DNA of 64,000 nt from Fomes fomentarius (lineage: Eukaryota > Basidiomycota > Agaricomycetes > Polyporales > Polyporaceae). Each line of letters begins with the position of its first letter. Position 1 is the stretch's first letter. Positions 22,950-33,548 of this stretch are shown piece by piece. The position numbers were made by a program, and so were the translations under genes. Where the stretch lies: positions 1,550,001-1,614,000 of the forward strand of contig JABYQN010000004.1 in the NCBI GenBank assembly GCA_022606135.1. Direction: 5' to 3'. Under the pieces are notes generated by a model. That model did not search any database, had not been told where the DNA came from, and saw only the letters and a list, made by a program, of their open reading frames with translations.

Positions 22950-25302
22950 ATGTCCAGCCTACGCTCCTGTCGCCGGACGCTGCTCCTCGTCGCGCTCGCC
23001 GCCACGCTCTCAGTGGGGACGTCAATTGTATCCGAAAAAACTCCCTTGGTCGTATCGGTACGTGTGCTTTCCCGAGCCGACTGAATGAACGGTCGCACGT
23101 GTGACAGTGCGAACGACCTCAAATACGCCCGGGCTGGCGGTGCTGCCCGTGCTGCTGCCCGACGTCCACACTGTTGACGAACTATGCCTGCAGGACGCGG
23201 ATATCCAAGGATGCGCGCCGATACAACAGCTGAGCGCGCTGAAGGAGGAGCTGGAGTCCGCCCAGTCACCCATCATGCGGACGGTCTTCTCATGGCTGTT
23301 CCCCTTTGGTCCCGGCTGGAACTCTGGTACGTTATTGCGTCCTTTGGATCTGCTTCAGACGAACGTGCATGTGCATGCACCTCGTCTCGCTGTGTCGCAT
23401 ACCGCGTACTCCCCCATGAGTTCGGAATTTGACTGACGAGCTTGCTTGCTCTCCGCAGTCCTCGGAACGTTCTACATATCCTCGTCTGTACCGCGCGCAT
23501 CCTCTCTGCTCTACGTTCATCCCGTCTGATTTGCGCATACGCGGTCCTCGTCGCGATGCAATCGGTATCGACGTCTCTGCAGGGTTCCGAACTTCATCCT
23601 TGCGTTCATTCCCGCGCAAATCAACCCGAACACACTCAATACGATGACAGCGTTCGCGGTGCGTCCTTCTCTGCCCGAGGATCTCCCACACGGCCTCATC
23701 GGGTGTGCGTTGCGTTGCAGACAGGGGGCCTTCTATCTGATGTATTCCTCCACCTCGTCCCGCATTCGTTCATGGGTGAGCATCAGGACGGGGGCGTGCA
23801 TTTCGTGATGGTGGAAGAGAAGCGGAATATCTTGATCGGGTACGTTGCTGCTTTCGTGCGTCCGCGTCGTCATATGTGGTTAATGAAGACGTACGACGGG
23901 TAGCTTGGGGATCTTCGTCGGCTTCGCGTCGTTCTTCATCATGGAGAAGACGCTTCGGGTGCTTGGCGGCGGCGAGGACGAACACGGCCACTCGCACAGT
24001 CATTCGCAACCACACAGCAACGGATCGGCCGAACACTCCAACGGGCACTCGACTGCTGTGTCGGTGTCCTCTGCGAACGGGCTGAAGTCTCGGGGTACTG
24101 AGAAGTCTGACGTACGCGAAAGTAACGGCAATGGCGTGGCCCAAGATGTACCCAAGCAGGCGTCGAAGTTGTCAGCGTACCTGAACCTTTTTGGCGATTT
24201 CGTGCATAATATGTGAGTGCTTCGCCCGCCCCATTGGCACCGAGAGAGTCTGATGTCCACCGGCGTGGTTTCCTCATAGAACTGATGGGCTCGCGTATGT
24301 ACCGTCTCTCAGTCCGAGTCACCGTCGCACGTTCGCATTGCTGAGTAGGATGCTCTCAGCATGGCCGCATCCTTCTATTCTTCGCCTCTCATCGGGGCGA
24401 CGACGACCCTCGCATGCTTCGCACACGAGATTCCCCACGAGATCGCCGACTACTCGATCCTCATTCGCAGTGGGTTCACGAAAAAGCAAGCAATGCAATC
24501 GCAGTTCCTGACCGCAATCGGCGCCTTCGTACGTCATGTGTTTCCATGTCTGCCCTTCTTCGCACTTCGTGCGGCACCGCAAGGCCGCAAGATGGAAGCT
24601 TCGTTCCTGTGCCCTGGTGATACTTGCCACGCCGTCGCTAACTTGTTCGCCTCGCCATGGGTTATGCTGTACTAGGTTGGGTAGGTGGTCTCGCTACTGT
24701 CGCTTCGGATCGCCATGAGCTGAAGAAGGACGATGATCGTGCAGCACGTTCATGGGAATCGGCATCCGCAATCTTTCTGCAGCTGCGGATGTGGAGAGTG
24801 AAGCCACGAATTTTGCCGCGGCGTTGCAGCAGACCGCTGCTGGTCTCCTCGGGACGACGATCCAACTAGCAGACCTGGTGAGTCACGCTGCATTCGCTGC
24901 TGAGGCACTGGGCTGACGACTGGTGCATTTCAGGTGATACCCTTCGTCGCAGGAGGATTCATGTACATCGGTGCTGTGGCGGTATTACCGACGTACGTCT
25001 GGCTCTGTCCTTGTTCCGTTCTTGCGCGCCCTGCGGGTTCTCTGATGCCTCCATGCGGGACAGATTGCTTGAGGACAGCAAAAGCGGCAAGCAAGCGCTA
25101 CGCGAGGTGATTCCGCATCCATCAGACTTATTGTGCTGCTCGTGTTTCGTGCTCACGTTTGCGCGCGTGGCGGTACCAGTTCGCAGCGATGTTCTTTGGG
25201 GTGGCCTGCATGTTCTTGGTCGCGTAAGTGCGGATGTGCTAGCGTGTCTGGCGCGTATCTGACAGCCCTGCCTTCCTTCTCCTGCGCAGATGGAACGAGT
25301 AG
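22950..25302 (+). CDS. YKE4: ZIP zinc transporter, KE4/SLC39A7 type (Yke4-like)
   Basis: It is predicted to move zinc across the ER or Golgi membrane. Fourteen exons are 22950-23061, 23108-23326, 23459-23483, 23583-23658, 23721-23839, 23904-24212, 24280-24294, 24360-24528, 24676-24680, 24745-24877, 24934-24992, 25064-25106, 25180-25223 and 25290-25302, giving 446 residues. A signal-like N-terminus (RRTLLLVALAATLSVGTS) precedes the conserved core: FSWLFPFGPGWNS, FILAFIPAQINPNTLNTM, ATGGLLSDVFLHLVPHSF, a His-rich loop (HGHSHSHSQPH), HNITDGLAMAASF, the ZIP signature HEIPHEIADYSIL, and AIGAFVGTFMGI. The ninth exon is only five bases (GTTGG), needed to make VGTF. The second exon boundary is the least certain. 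The HNxxDGLA and HEIPHE metal-site motifs are intact. Confidence 0.88.
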
Positions 25303-26574
25303 ACGCACCGGTGAGAGTCATGGGGCGTACAGGGTTATGGCACCGTGTAAGCTGTCGCGTATGTTCCGGACAGATTATGGTTGTACGTGCCGGCGTTTTC
25401 GTAGATGGCGGCCGAGCTCGGGTGAGATGTGGATTGTATGGGTACAGTACCTTACGACACGTTTTTAAGTTAATTGGACTACCAAAAGCGATCTGCGTGA
25501 CCGCTGCGGGAAGTGTGAATCTGGAGCATCGAGATCGGAGAAGACGAGAAGGAGGGAGCGCGGGGTTTAAGGCTAGGATGCGCAAACTCAAAGTGGTGAA
25601 ACGGAACCTGGTCCGCTCGCCGTTGCGTCGACAGAGGCTGGCCGACGTTGATGGTTATGTTCTGGACGCGGATAGATGGCGGACGCGCGTGGGGCTGCTG
25701 GCGGGTGATTTGGACGGCGATGGGAGTGGGCGTTGCCGAGTGGAGAGCTCCGGCGAACGTGCGTGAAGTCATTGGGCGAAAATCTCAGCCACAGCAAGAC
25801 TCGCACCCACCTCGCTCTCTCTCCCTCTCCCTCTCTACCTCTGCCAGCTGCACCACCCACCGACATCCAGCACAAGGCGCCCCCCGTCCCTTTCTCGCAG
25901 TCATAAACCGTCCATTTTCCCTCCGCCCTTTCCCTGTCCCCTCCTCCGGTCGCGTGCCTCCCTCGTCTCATCCCACCCCTCCCGTGCGCGTCCTCTCCGA
26001 CCGCCCTCTCTGCCGCCCGGACTGCCGTCACCACTCCTCGGCCGACGCGACCCACCATCCGACGTGGACGCACTCCCAGGTGAGCACCCGTTCCATCGCA
26101 AACTCTACGCCGCGACGACGCGCCACCTTGGCTCCGGGCACGGAGCAGTGTCTGCCCCTTTGTCTCGCTCTCAGTCCGAATGCTGATATTCGGTCTGACG
26201 CAGCACGCGCGCGGATATCCACATCTTGCCCCGTGTCCCCACGATCGCCCACATAACCCTTTCGTCCCGCTCTCCATCTCGGTGACACACACCCGCGCGC
26301 TCCCTGCCCCCGCTCCTCCTCTCTCCCTCGCCCGTCGCGTTGGTGATTACGTGTGATTGACATTGACTACTCGCCTCGAGTCAAGCGGCAGCCGTTAGAC
26401 GTTTGCGTTAGACGCACCCGAGCTGGGAAATCGAGAAGTGCTCATTCGGCTCCGGCAGGCTCCCTTCCTGACACCTCAACATTCCAACCCAAGCACAGAC
26501 TCATAGGGCCTCTCTCCTCATCCTACTGCACCCCCGCTACCACCACCACCATCTGGTCGCTACAGCTCCCTACG
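25303..26574. other. long upstream region of the Nudix gene
   Basis: This is 1.27 kb without a supported gene. From about 25805 to 26340 the plus strand is extremely pyrimidine-rich (repeated ctctc and ccctcc), giving long but meaningless S/P-rich open frames on one strand and G/R-rich frames on the other. It is most likely a promoter and 5' UTR for the gene at 26575. Confidence 0.45.
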
Positions 26575-27271
26575 ATGAGCAATAAAGGCCGCTCGACTCC
26601 TCGCGTCGTCTGCTGCGCAATCCCTATCGCTCGCTCCGCGGGCAAGGTCCTCGTCATCACAAGTAGAAAACGGCCAAATAACTGGGTCTGTGAGTAATTC
26701 GTCATTTTCCCCGCAATTCTCGTATTCAAACCATCCGGGTTGGACAAACGCTGACTATATGCCCTCGCTCCCCAACCATACCCATACATCAACTCTCCAG
26801 TGCCGAAAGGAGGATGGGAGCCGTCGGACGGGGTGCTAGAAGCAGCAGCCTCGCGGGAAGCCTTGGAAGAAGGTCTCACCCTTTCTCCATCCGTCTACCG
26901 TCCCCATTCCTGACCATGCGCTTTCCTCCTCTGCACCCCCCACTTCCCATGGCGCTGCGTTGCTGCTTGCTTGCGCGACCGCGTTCTCCCCACCGGTATG
27001 CATCGTGCGTGCGCATGTGCATCCCCCTCCCTCCCCACTTACAGCGGGCGTGCGCGGCACAATCACGCGCTTTGTGACGACAATACCGTCGGCGTCATCA
27101 ACATACCACTTCTACGAACTCGACGTCCAGGGCCTCGACGCGGAATGGCTAGAGAGTAATGAGCGCAGGAGAGAGTGGGTAGATTATGCCGAGGCGTCGA
27201 GAAGGCTTGCGTGGAAAGCGGAACTTGCCCAGGGTCTGTCGCTTTCCACCCTCGCACCACCTAAACGGTGA
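26575..27271 (+). CDS. Nudix hydrolase, diphosphoinositol polyphosphate phosphohydrolase (DIPP/Aps1) type
   Basis: Three exons (26575-26689, 26801-26872, 27045-27271) give 137 residues. It reads RVVCCAIPIARSAGKVLVIT, SRKRPNNWVLPKGGWEP, the Nudix core AASREALEEAGVRGTI, then TYHFYELDV, WLESNERRREWVDYAEASRR and LAWKAELAQGL. DIPPs remove the beta-phosphate from inositol pyrophosphates and also cut diadenosine polyphosphates. The Nudix consensus GX5EX7REUXEEXGU is complete at its catalytic REALEE, but the first Glu position falls on Gly (EPSDGVLEAAASRE). The protein is close to the minimal size for the family. The ATG at 26575 was chosen because homologs start shortly before RVV. Confidence 0.88.
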
Positions 27272-29199
27272 TAGCAGGTAAGTGTATGCTACCTCCCGGA
27301 ATCCGATAGCTGACTCGCAGATGTGCACAGACCGTGCTATTGTGCGCGGTGACGCTCACCAGGACGACCGCGTATAGCTGTCCATAATTGAAAATGCTGT
27401 TCGCTACACCATCCATCGAACAAGACACATCACACGCGCGCCACCGTCCGTCTACCATATCGCCCGCGCATCTGCACCGACCATCTGCTATATACGCTCC
27501 ACAGACTTTCACCAGCTCTTGCTATCGACCAACACTCATATATTCCGCACGTCACCAATGTAGAGTTGCCATCACTACACTAAGTTTTTTTGCCACGTCA
27601 CATGTCCACACCCCAGCCTTTCTTCTCATGATCGCCAGCGAACCATTTACCTTACCGTACCGTACTCACTGACGCGTTCTAATACACCCCATATACCTCA
27701 CTCTCCATAGTCGCCTCCGCCTCTCGGCGCATCGATTCGCCCTTGCCGGTGCGGTAAAGTGAGGCTAGACAGTACAGACTGGTTCGCGTTTACACTGAGA
27801 GAGTTGTGTCTTTGTACATTAGTCCTTTCGCGTCGGGTGCCCCGCCCCTCGATGTTAGTCTTGCTCTACATATAGTATAGATTCGGCGAGCTTGGTTCTT
27901 CACGCCACGATCAGCCTCAGTCTCCTAGCCCTGGTCGCCGGCCCGTTGGCCGTGGTTAGTGACAGTACTTGCTAGTCCCGGCAAGTAGGAGTGCCGACTG
28001 AGACCACCGGGAATGTGTCGGTGAGACGTCTTGATTTTTTCTCCGTGTCGTGTTCCGCGTTGCTCACTTCGAACCCTCGTCGTCGTTCGGACAAGACTAG
28101 GGTTTTACATATTATAATAACGTCACCCAGGCCCCATCTCCTGTGCGATGTTGTGTTGGCGGATCCGGAGTTGTGCGGGCCATCTGCGACGCGACGACGA
28201 CCGTCGTCACCCACGAGCCCCTTGCCATCCTCATAGCGTCTTTTCGTTTGGAGAGATCCTCTGAATTCGAAGCCTCGACAAAGGGTGTCATCGATACCAC
28301 CACAACGCCCCTATTACATAGCAGCTGTTAGGCCCACTGCGGCCGGGCTGCACACATCAATATCCCAACTGGCACTCGTCGATGCCGTGGACTACGAATA
28401 TGAGCGCCAAAAACGGCGCGTTAACCTTGCAGCAACGTTCGTTCGTTCTCCTGACGCCCATAGCAGCCTCGTCCTCAGATTTCAAAGACGCCCCAGGTGA
28501 CAGACGGCGGAAATATGTCACAGCATGTCCGGACGGCGGTGACAATAGCACTGAACGTGAACACTGACGTTGAATGGTGAGAAGACAGCGGCCCACGGAG
28601 GCAGACGCGCACGCGTGCCTTGGCCATATGCTGCCAGGGGCCACGCAGCCATCAGGTCGTATCCCCGTCCTGCCGGATCAGGAGGAGATCACTCGGATGC
28701 CCGAATCCAGCGAAAATATCATCCCAGTGCTCCCGACGCCCGTCGTCCACGCACCATGTGCGCCGCCCTTATCCACGACATCCCAGCCCCCTTATCGCCC
28801 GCCCTCTCCCCTAATACTCACTTGCAAAGCACAGCTTGATGCAGATGAACACGTTGGCCCGTCAGTGCTGAGCGCTGGCGCTGAATGTGTATCGTCGGCG
28901 ACGGGGATGCCGCTGATGCGTAGACTGAGAGAGACGAGTATAAAGACAGGGCTTTGATGCGCGGACCAGTCACCAGAGCTTGTCTGTCGTCCGACATCCT
29001 TTCAACGTTCCCTCTAGCGGCCGTTGCTAGTTTTCTAGGACTACTAGCTATTCTGGCATCAAGAGACGCGACGTCTTCAAGTTAGGCTTCAGTACTCAGT
29101 TCTCCTGGCAGCTCCAAGGTTCAAAAAAACATTCGCGACACGCGACAGACGTGGTAGTGACAGCCTCCATCTGACACACGGCACGGAACCTGGGCAAGA
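27272..29199. other. intergenic, 1.9 kb, with a candidate TATA box
   Basis: No gene is supported. Open frames at 28570-28957 on the plus strand are P/A/R-rich without motifs. A TATAAA at 28939-28944 lies about 260 bp before the phosphatase ATG and is a candidate core promoter. The rest, including an AT-rich patch near 28100-28125, shows nothing recognisable. Confidence 0.45.
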
Positions 29200-31089
29200 A
29201 TGCATATGAAGCTCGCGATCGTCAGCTTGTTCGCCGCACTGGTCGCGCACGCGCGCGCCGACGCGTCTCTGGAGCGGCGTGGCGGCGCGTTTGACTACGA
29301 GGCGCATTTGGGGAACTTGTCGCCCTACCGGAAAGCGCCAGTGCCGAGCGGGATCAGGGAGGCACTCCCGGAGGACTGCACGGTCGACCAGATCATGCTT
29401 GTAAGTAGTGTTTTGTTCAACGTTTCCGATGCGCCCAAAATTTGTTTCTCTCTTCTGCGTCCTTCTCCTCTGCGTTGCGCGATTTTGGTGGGCTTTCGTG
29501 CGTGTGTGTTCAATGGGGGGATTGTGTTCCCAACCATCTCGGCAATGCGACATACACGGACACAGACACGGGGTCGCTGACGGAGAAAATGCACGTTCGT
29601 ATACAGATGCACCGGCACGGCTCGCGCTATCCCCTTGCGTCGGAGCTCGTCTTCATCACGGACCTCGTCGCGAAGCTCGGGAACGCGTCCGACGCGATCC
29701 AGAAGGCGCGGTTCCCTGCCGGCCTCGAATTCCTCAAAGACGGATACGTGTCCACCCTCGGCCACGATGATCTCACCGCGCCCGGCCGCCTGCAGCTTTT
29801 CCAGCACGGCGTCGAGTGAGTCCTCTTCTTCTTATATTTACATTTCTTTCTATCGCATCACGGACAATACGGCATACGGAGAGTCTCTCGCGTCGCTGGG
29901 AACCCCAGGGAAGCTACCGCGCGACTTGGAGCCCCAGTTGGAATAGAATTGAATCAATCGCTTGTTGCGCGCCGCACTGACCCTTGTAACCTGTTCTCCC
30001 GACAGCTTCCGCATGAAGTACGCGCATTTGGAGGCGGACTCGGTGCTCGCGGGCCTGCAGGACCGCGTGGTGGAATCGTCGCAGTGGTTCGCGCAGGGCT
30101 ACTTTGGGAGACAGTGGGCGGCGCTGAACTCGACGGCGTTCTCGGTCATCGCAGAGGACAGCGTCACGCCGTCGTGGATCACGCCCATGAACACTTGCAA
30201 AAACTGGCAGTACGCCTACGGAAATAACGTGCGTGCAGTTCGAACCGACCGACACAGCCCTCCACGCACTCTCGCTGACCCTCGCTCCTGGGATGCATCT
30301 GCTATCACTGGCATAGGCTACGATCGAATGGGGCAAGCACTACTTGCCCCCGATTGCGAAACGCTTGAACAAGCTGCTTCCGGGCGTGGACCTGACGACC
30401 GACAACGTGCACGGCGCGCTGTACGCGTGTGCGTACGATCTGGCCGCGCACGGGACGTCGCCGTGGTGCGGTGCGTTCAGCAAGAGCGAGATCGAGGACT
30501 TTGAGTACGAGCTCGACCTCCTCATGGACGGCGCGTTCGGGCACAACCTCCCGACGCCCATGGGCCAGGTCCTCGGCGGGCTGTTCGTGAAGAAGCTTGT
30601 TGAGCGGTGAGTCTCCCATAATTTGATCTTGTTTGCTGTTCTGCGACTCGTCCGGAAAGCTGATGTGTGTGTGTGTGTGTGTCAAAATCCTTGCTTAGCT
30701 TCACGAACTCCACCGGGGACGCGAAGAGCGTGTACCTCGAGTTCGGCCACGACACGACCATCGACCTCGCGCTGACCGCGCTCGGACTGGCAGCAGACAG
30801 GCCCCCGATCTCGCCCAAGGGCCCCGTGAAAAGCAGCCGCAAGTTCCGGACGACGGACCAGGTGCCGTTCGCAGCGCAGATGGTGTGGGAGAAGTTCTCG
30901 TGCACGAGGTCGTTCGAGGGCCCGCAGATACGGCTCGTGCTCAACGACGCGCCGTTCCCGCTGTCGACGTGCAAGCACGCGGACCGGCGGTATGGCTCGT
31001 GTGCGCTGGACGACTTCGTGGCGGCGAACAAGGAGAGCGTGCAGCATGCGTGGGGCGACGCGCGGTGGAACGCGACGTGTGGGGTATAA
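29200..31089 (+). CDS. secreted histidine acid phosphatase (phytase-like branch 2)
   Basis: Five exons (29200-29400, 29607-29815, 30006-30228, 30317-30606, 30699-31089) give 437 residues. The N-terminus MHMKLAIVSLFAALVAHARA is a signal peptide. The catalytic RHGxRxP motif appears as MHRHGSRYPLA at the start of exon 2, and the proton-donor motif as LEFGHDTTIDLA in exon 5. Several cysteines (CKNW, CAYD, WCGAF, SCTRSF, TCKHADRRYGSCAL, ATCGV) suit the disulfide pattern of fungal acid phosphatases. N-glycosylation sequons (NASD, NSTA, NSTG, NATC) are present. It should release phosphate from organic esters outside the cell. A (TG)9 repeat sits in the last intron. Two ATGs (29200 and 29206) are equally good starts. 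Confidence 0.9.
30664..30682. repeat. (TG)9 microsatellite
   Basis: A perfect TG dinucleotide run lies in the last intron of the histidine acid phosphatase gene. Confidence 0.95.
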
Positions 31090-31670
31090 ACTCAATGTCT
31101 ACGTCCTCAATATGTGTGCGGTTACTTGGTTGGTTGCTGATTAGTACGCAGCATAATATACCTCAGTCTTATAGCGCGCTAATACCCCGCCCTGGTGGTT
31201 CATGCAAAGACACCATTGCAAGTACTTTAAAAATGGCGTAGGATGTGCAGTGGGGCTCAGGTATCTTTTCAGCGTAGCCCGCAGCTCATTCCGTGGTCAT
31301 CGGCACTGCGCCCATACAGCTGATATGTCAACGTGTCTGGTCCGCAGCCTCGCGCATTGAGATATGTGACTCACATATAGACTGTCTCTATTCGTACCCT
31401 ACGCTGAGCTACTGCAAGGTGCACATTAGCAGCTGCGCAAGTCGCTCTGTATACGACCCGCAGCACACATGCTTGCTACGCTACTCCATTTTGACATATC
31501 TGACAGCTGTGTTCCAAAGTAGTACAGTGTAGCGTCTGCTGGCCCCTCAAGCTTCAAGATCGGCACAGCACCCGACCTTTTGTGCAGATATAAGACAGGA
31601 GGTGTATGTCGAGTTATATAAACCGCATCTGCCTCCTATACTCACCCAGATCGACCACCACGCACTCATC
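31090..31670. promoter_or_regulatory. intergenic, promoter of the alpha/beta hydrolase gene
   Basis: This 580-bp region contains two TATA-like boxes, TATAAG at 31589-31594 and TATATAAA at 31615-31622, 77 and 49 bp before the ATG of the next gene. The first leaves a more usual 5' UTR length. No other element is recognised. Confidence 0.45.
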
Positions 31671-32699
31671 ATGAGTGTCCTGACAGATTCCGTCTCTTCT
31701 AATCCGATATCTGAATCCAGTCCACAGTCCGCTTACCAGGAGTATCTTGACCTCCCTGACGGACGCACCCTCGCATATTCGCACTCAGGCCCCGCAGACA
31801 GTGACCTCGTTGTCCTCTGGTGCCACGGGCTTTTTTCCATCGGCGATGCCTCGAAACCATCCAAAGCTCTCAGGGAGCGGGGCGTCCGCTACATAGCACC
31901 GACCCTCCCCGGCTGGGGCGACACCTCACCTCTTCCCGCAGGAGCGACGTTCCCCCAGACCGTCGTCTCAGACACCCGCGCTCTCTTCCACCACCTCTAC
32001 CCCTCATACGACAGCGCGACATCCAAACTGCGGATCTACGTCGCAGGCGGCTCGTTCGGGACCTGCCCCGCACAAATCCTCTTCGGGGCCCCGTACGACA
32101 AGTTCCCGCACGGACGGCAGATCGTCGCGCTGCTGCTCGTCGCACCGCTGAGCCCCTTCCGCGAGGACACGGGCTACAACCGCTCCCTGAGCTGGCGCGA
32201 CTGGATCGGGGTCGGGCCGCCGACGCGCGTGATCCCCTATAACCTCGTCCCGCACACGCTCAAGCTCGCGCTGCAGGGCAAGGTGCGCGACGCGGAGAGC
32301 GCGGAGCGGCTGCTGCGCGGCCTGTACTTTGACGACATGTCCGAGGACGAGCGGGGCCGGTTCGCGGCGTGGCGGGGGCGGAACGGCGAGGGCGAGGGCG
32401 AGTTTGAGCGGCGGATGGCGAGGGGGATGGTGAAGAGCGTGAGCGCGTCGTGGGAGGGGTTCATCGGGACGGCGGACGCGCTCCATGCGGACTGGGGATT
32501 CCGGATCGACGAGCTGGACGAGGACCACGGGCGGAAGAAGGTGGTGGTGGCGGTCGGGAAGGGCGACACGAGCATGTTCAAGATGTCCAAGTACCTCATC
32601 GACCATTACAGGAACACGAAGTTGGTCGAGTTTGAGGGTGGGCATCTGGCCGCGGCGTGGAGCTTGGACGATATTTGGGAAGAGACATTCACAGACTAG
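31671..32699 (+). CDS. alpha/beta hydrolase fold protein
   Basis: This is an uninterrupted frame of 342 residues, one of few intronless genes here. It reads LDLPDGRTLAYSHSGPADSD, LVVLWCHGLFSIG (oxyanion HG motif), LPGWGDTSPLP and YVAGGSFGTCPAQI, whose GGSFG is the GxSxG nucleophile elbow. A C-terminal VVVAVGKGDTSMF (acid region) and FEGGHLAAAW (catalytic His) follow. A lid-like insert with acidic and Arg-rich stretches (RGRNGEGEGEFERR) lies between. There is no signal peptide, so it is probably cytosolic. The substrate cannot be told. An upstream in-frame ATG at 31602 overlaps the TATA region, so 31671 was preferred. Confidence 0.85.
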   Translation: MSVLTDSVSSNPISESSPQSAYQEYLDLPDGRTLAYSHSGPADSDLVVLWCHGLFSIGDASKPSKALRERGVRYIAPTLPGWGDTSPLPAGATFPQTVVSDTRALFHHLYPSYDSATSKLRIYVAGGSFGTCPAQILFGAPYDKFPHGRQIVALLLVAPLSPFREDTGYNRSLSWRDWIGVGPPTRVIPYNLVPHTLKLALQGKVRDAESAERLLRGLYFDDMSEDERGRFAAWRGRNGEGEGEFERRMARGMVKSVSASWEGFIGTADALHADWGFRIDELDEDHGRKKVVVAVGKGDTSMFKMSKYLIDHYRNTKLVEFEGGHLAAAWSLDDIWEETFTD

Positions 32700-32852
32700 C
32701 TGGTTCCGTGCCTACCCACCGTGCCCACCCATAACATCTACTGTGTCAGTGTAGCCTTGTACATAGCAATGCTTCACGCTGCCATGTCGGTCGGGAGACT
32801 TCAAGGCAATACTATTTCTACACAATTATTTATTCGGTTTTTATTGTCTGAA

Positions 32853-32923
32853 GCATTAATGGGGTAGTGGTAACCTGGGTCGTTGCCATCGACCCGCCGG
32901 GGGTTCGATTCCCCCTTAATGCA
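32853..32923 (+). tRNA. tRNA-Gly (anticodon GCC)
   Basis: This intronless 71-nt cloverleaf has a perfect 7-bp acceptor stem GCATTAA/TTAATGC, anticodon stem GGTCG/CGACC around loop TTGCCAT, and T-arm GGGGG TTCGATT CCCCC. It ends with discriminator A and is followed by TTTT at 32924-32927 as a Pol III terminator. Confidence 0.95.
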
Positions 32924-32927
32924 TTTT

Positions 32928-33548
32928 GCCGAAGTCCATCACATGGGACATTACCTGCCCATATCAATGATTTCATCGTGACTTGCAAATGTTGAGGCAG
33001 GATCTATGAGCGCCGTTGCAAAACACTTAACCATCAGCGCTTCATATCGATCGACTCTACTTGAGAGCCTCAAGTTGATGGCCCAATATGATCCTCCTCC
33101 CCCACATCCATAGATCATATACTGTCTGACTAGTGGAGACTACAGTCTGGTAGGGAAAGTGGCGAATTCAGATGCCACTAAGCATATGGTCGTCACAAAG
33201 CCCTCACTGTGATTAACTGCAAAACCGAAGGGTAGTATCTCTTGTGGCAACAGCTCAGATGCGTTGCGGAAGAGCAAGACATTTCTCGGAAGGGAGGAAG
33301 CATGTACAATCAGACTGAGTACACGATAAGGGAATGCAACTAACAGCATCCCTCATGGTACCGGCGAGATTATGAGTTAATTGGCACTTGAGCATGAAGG
33401 CAATCTAAACTACTGGGAGAGGCAATGTTCACACTGTCGACTCCGATCGGAATACGGTTATGATAGAACATACTATATCGTTGCTAGTAGGACATGGTAA
33501 CTTATACTTGGTCTCGTCTACTGTACATGATACCGCAATGCTCGTAAG
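32928..33548. other. intergenic flank between tRNA-Gly and the broken F-box gene
   Basis: This is 0.6 kb of AT-richer sequence than the neighbouring genes. No coding or RNA feature was recognised. Confidence 0.4.

Noticed and set aside
25588..26292. Open frames in the pyrimidine-rich stretch upstream of the Nudix gene
   Set aside because: Long frames arise from CT-rich sequence lacking stops; there are no protein family features.
30664..30682. Tandem repeats here and at 39881, 44265, 45932 and 46722 as CRISPR or satellite arrays
   Set aside because: They are simple microsatellites of 1-6 nt units; no spacer structure.
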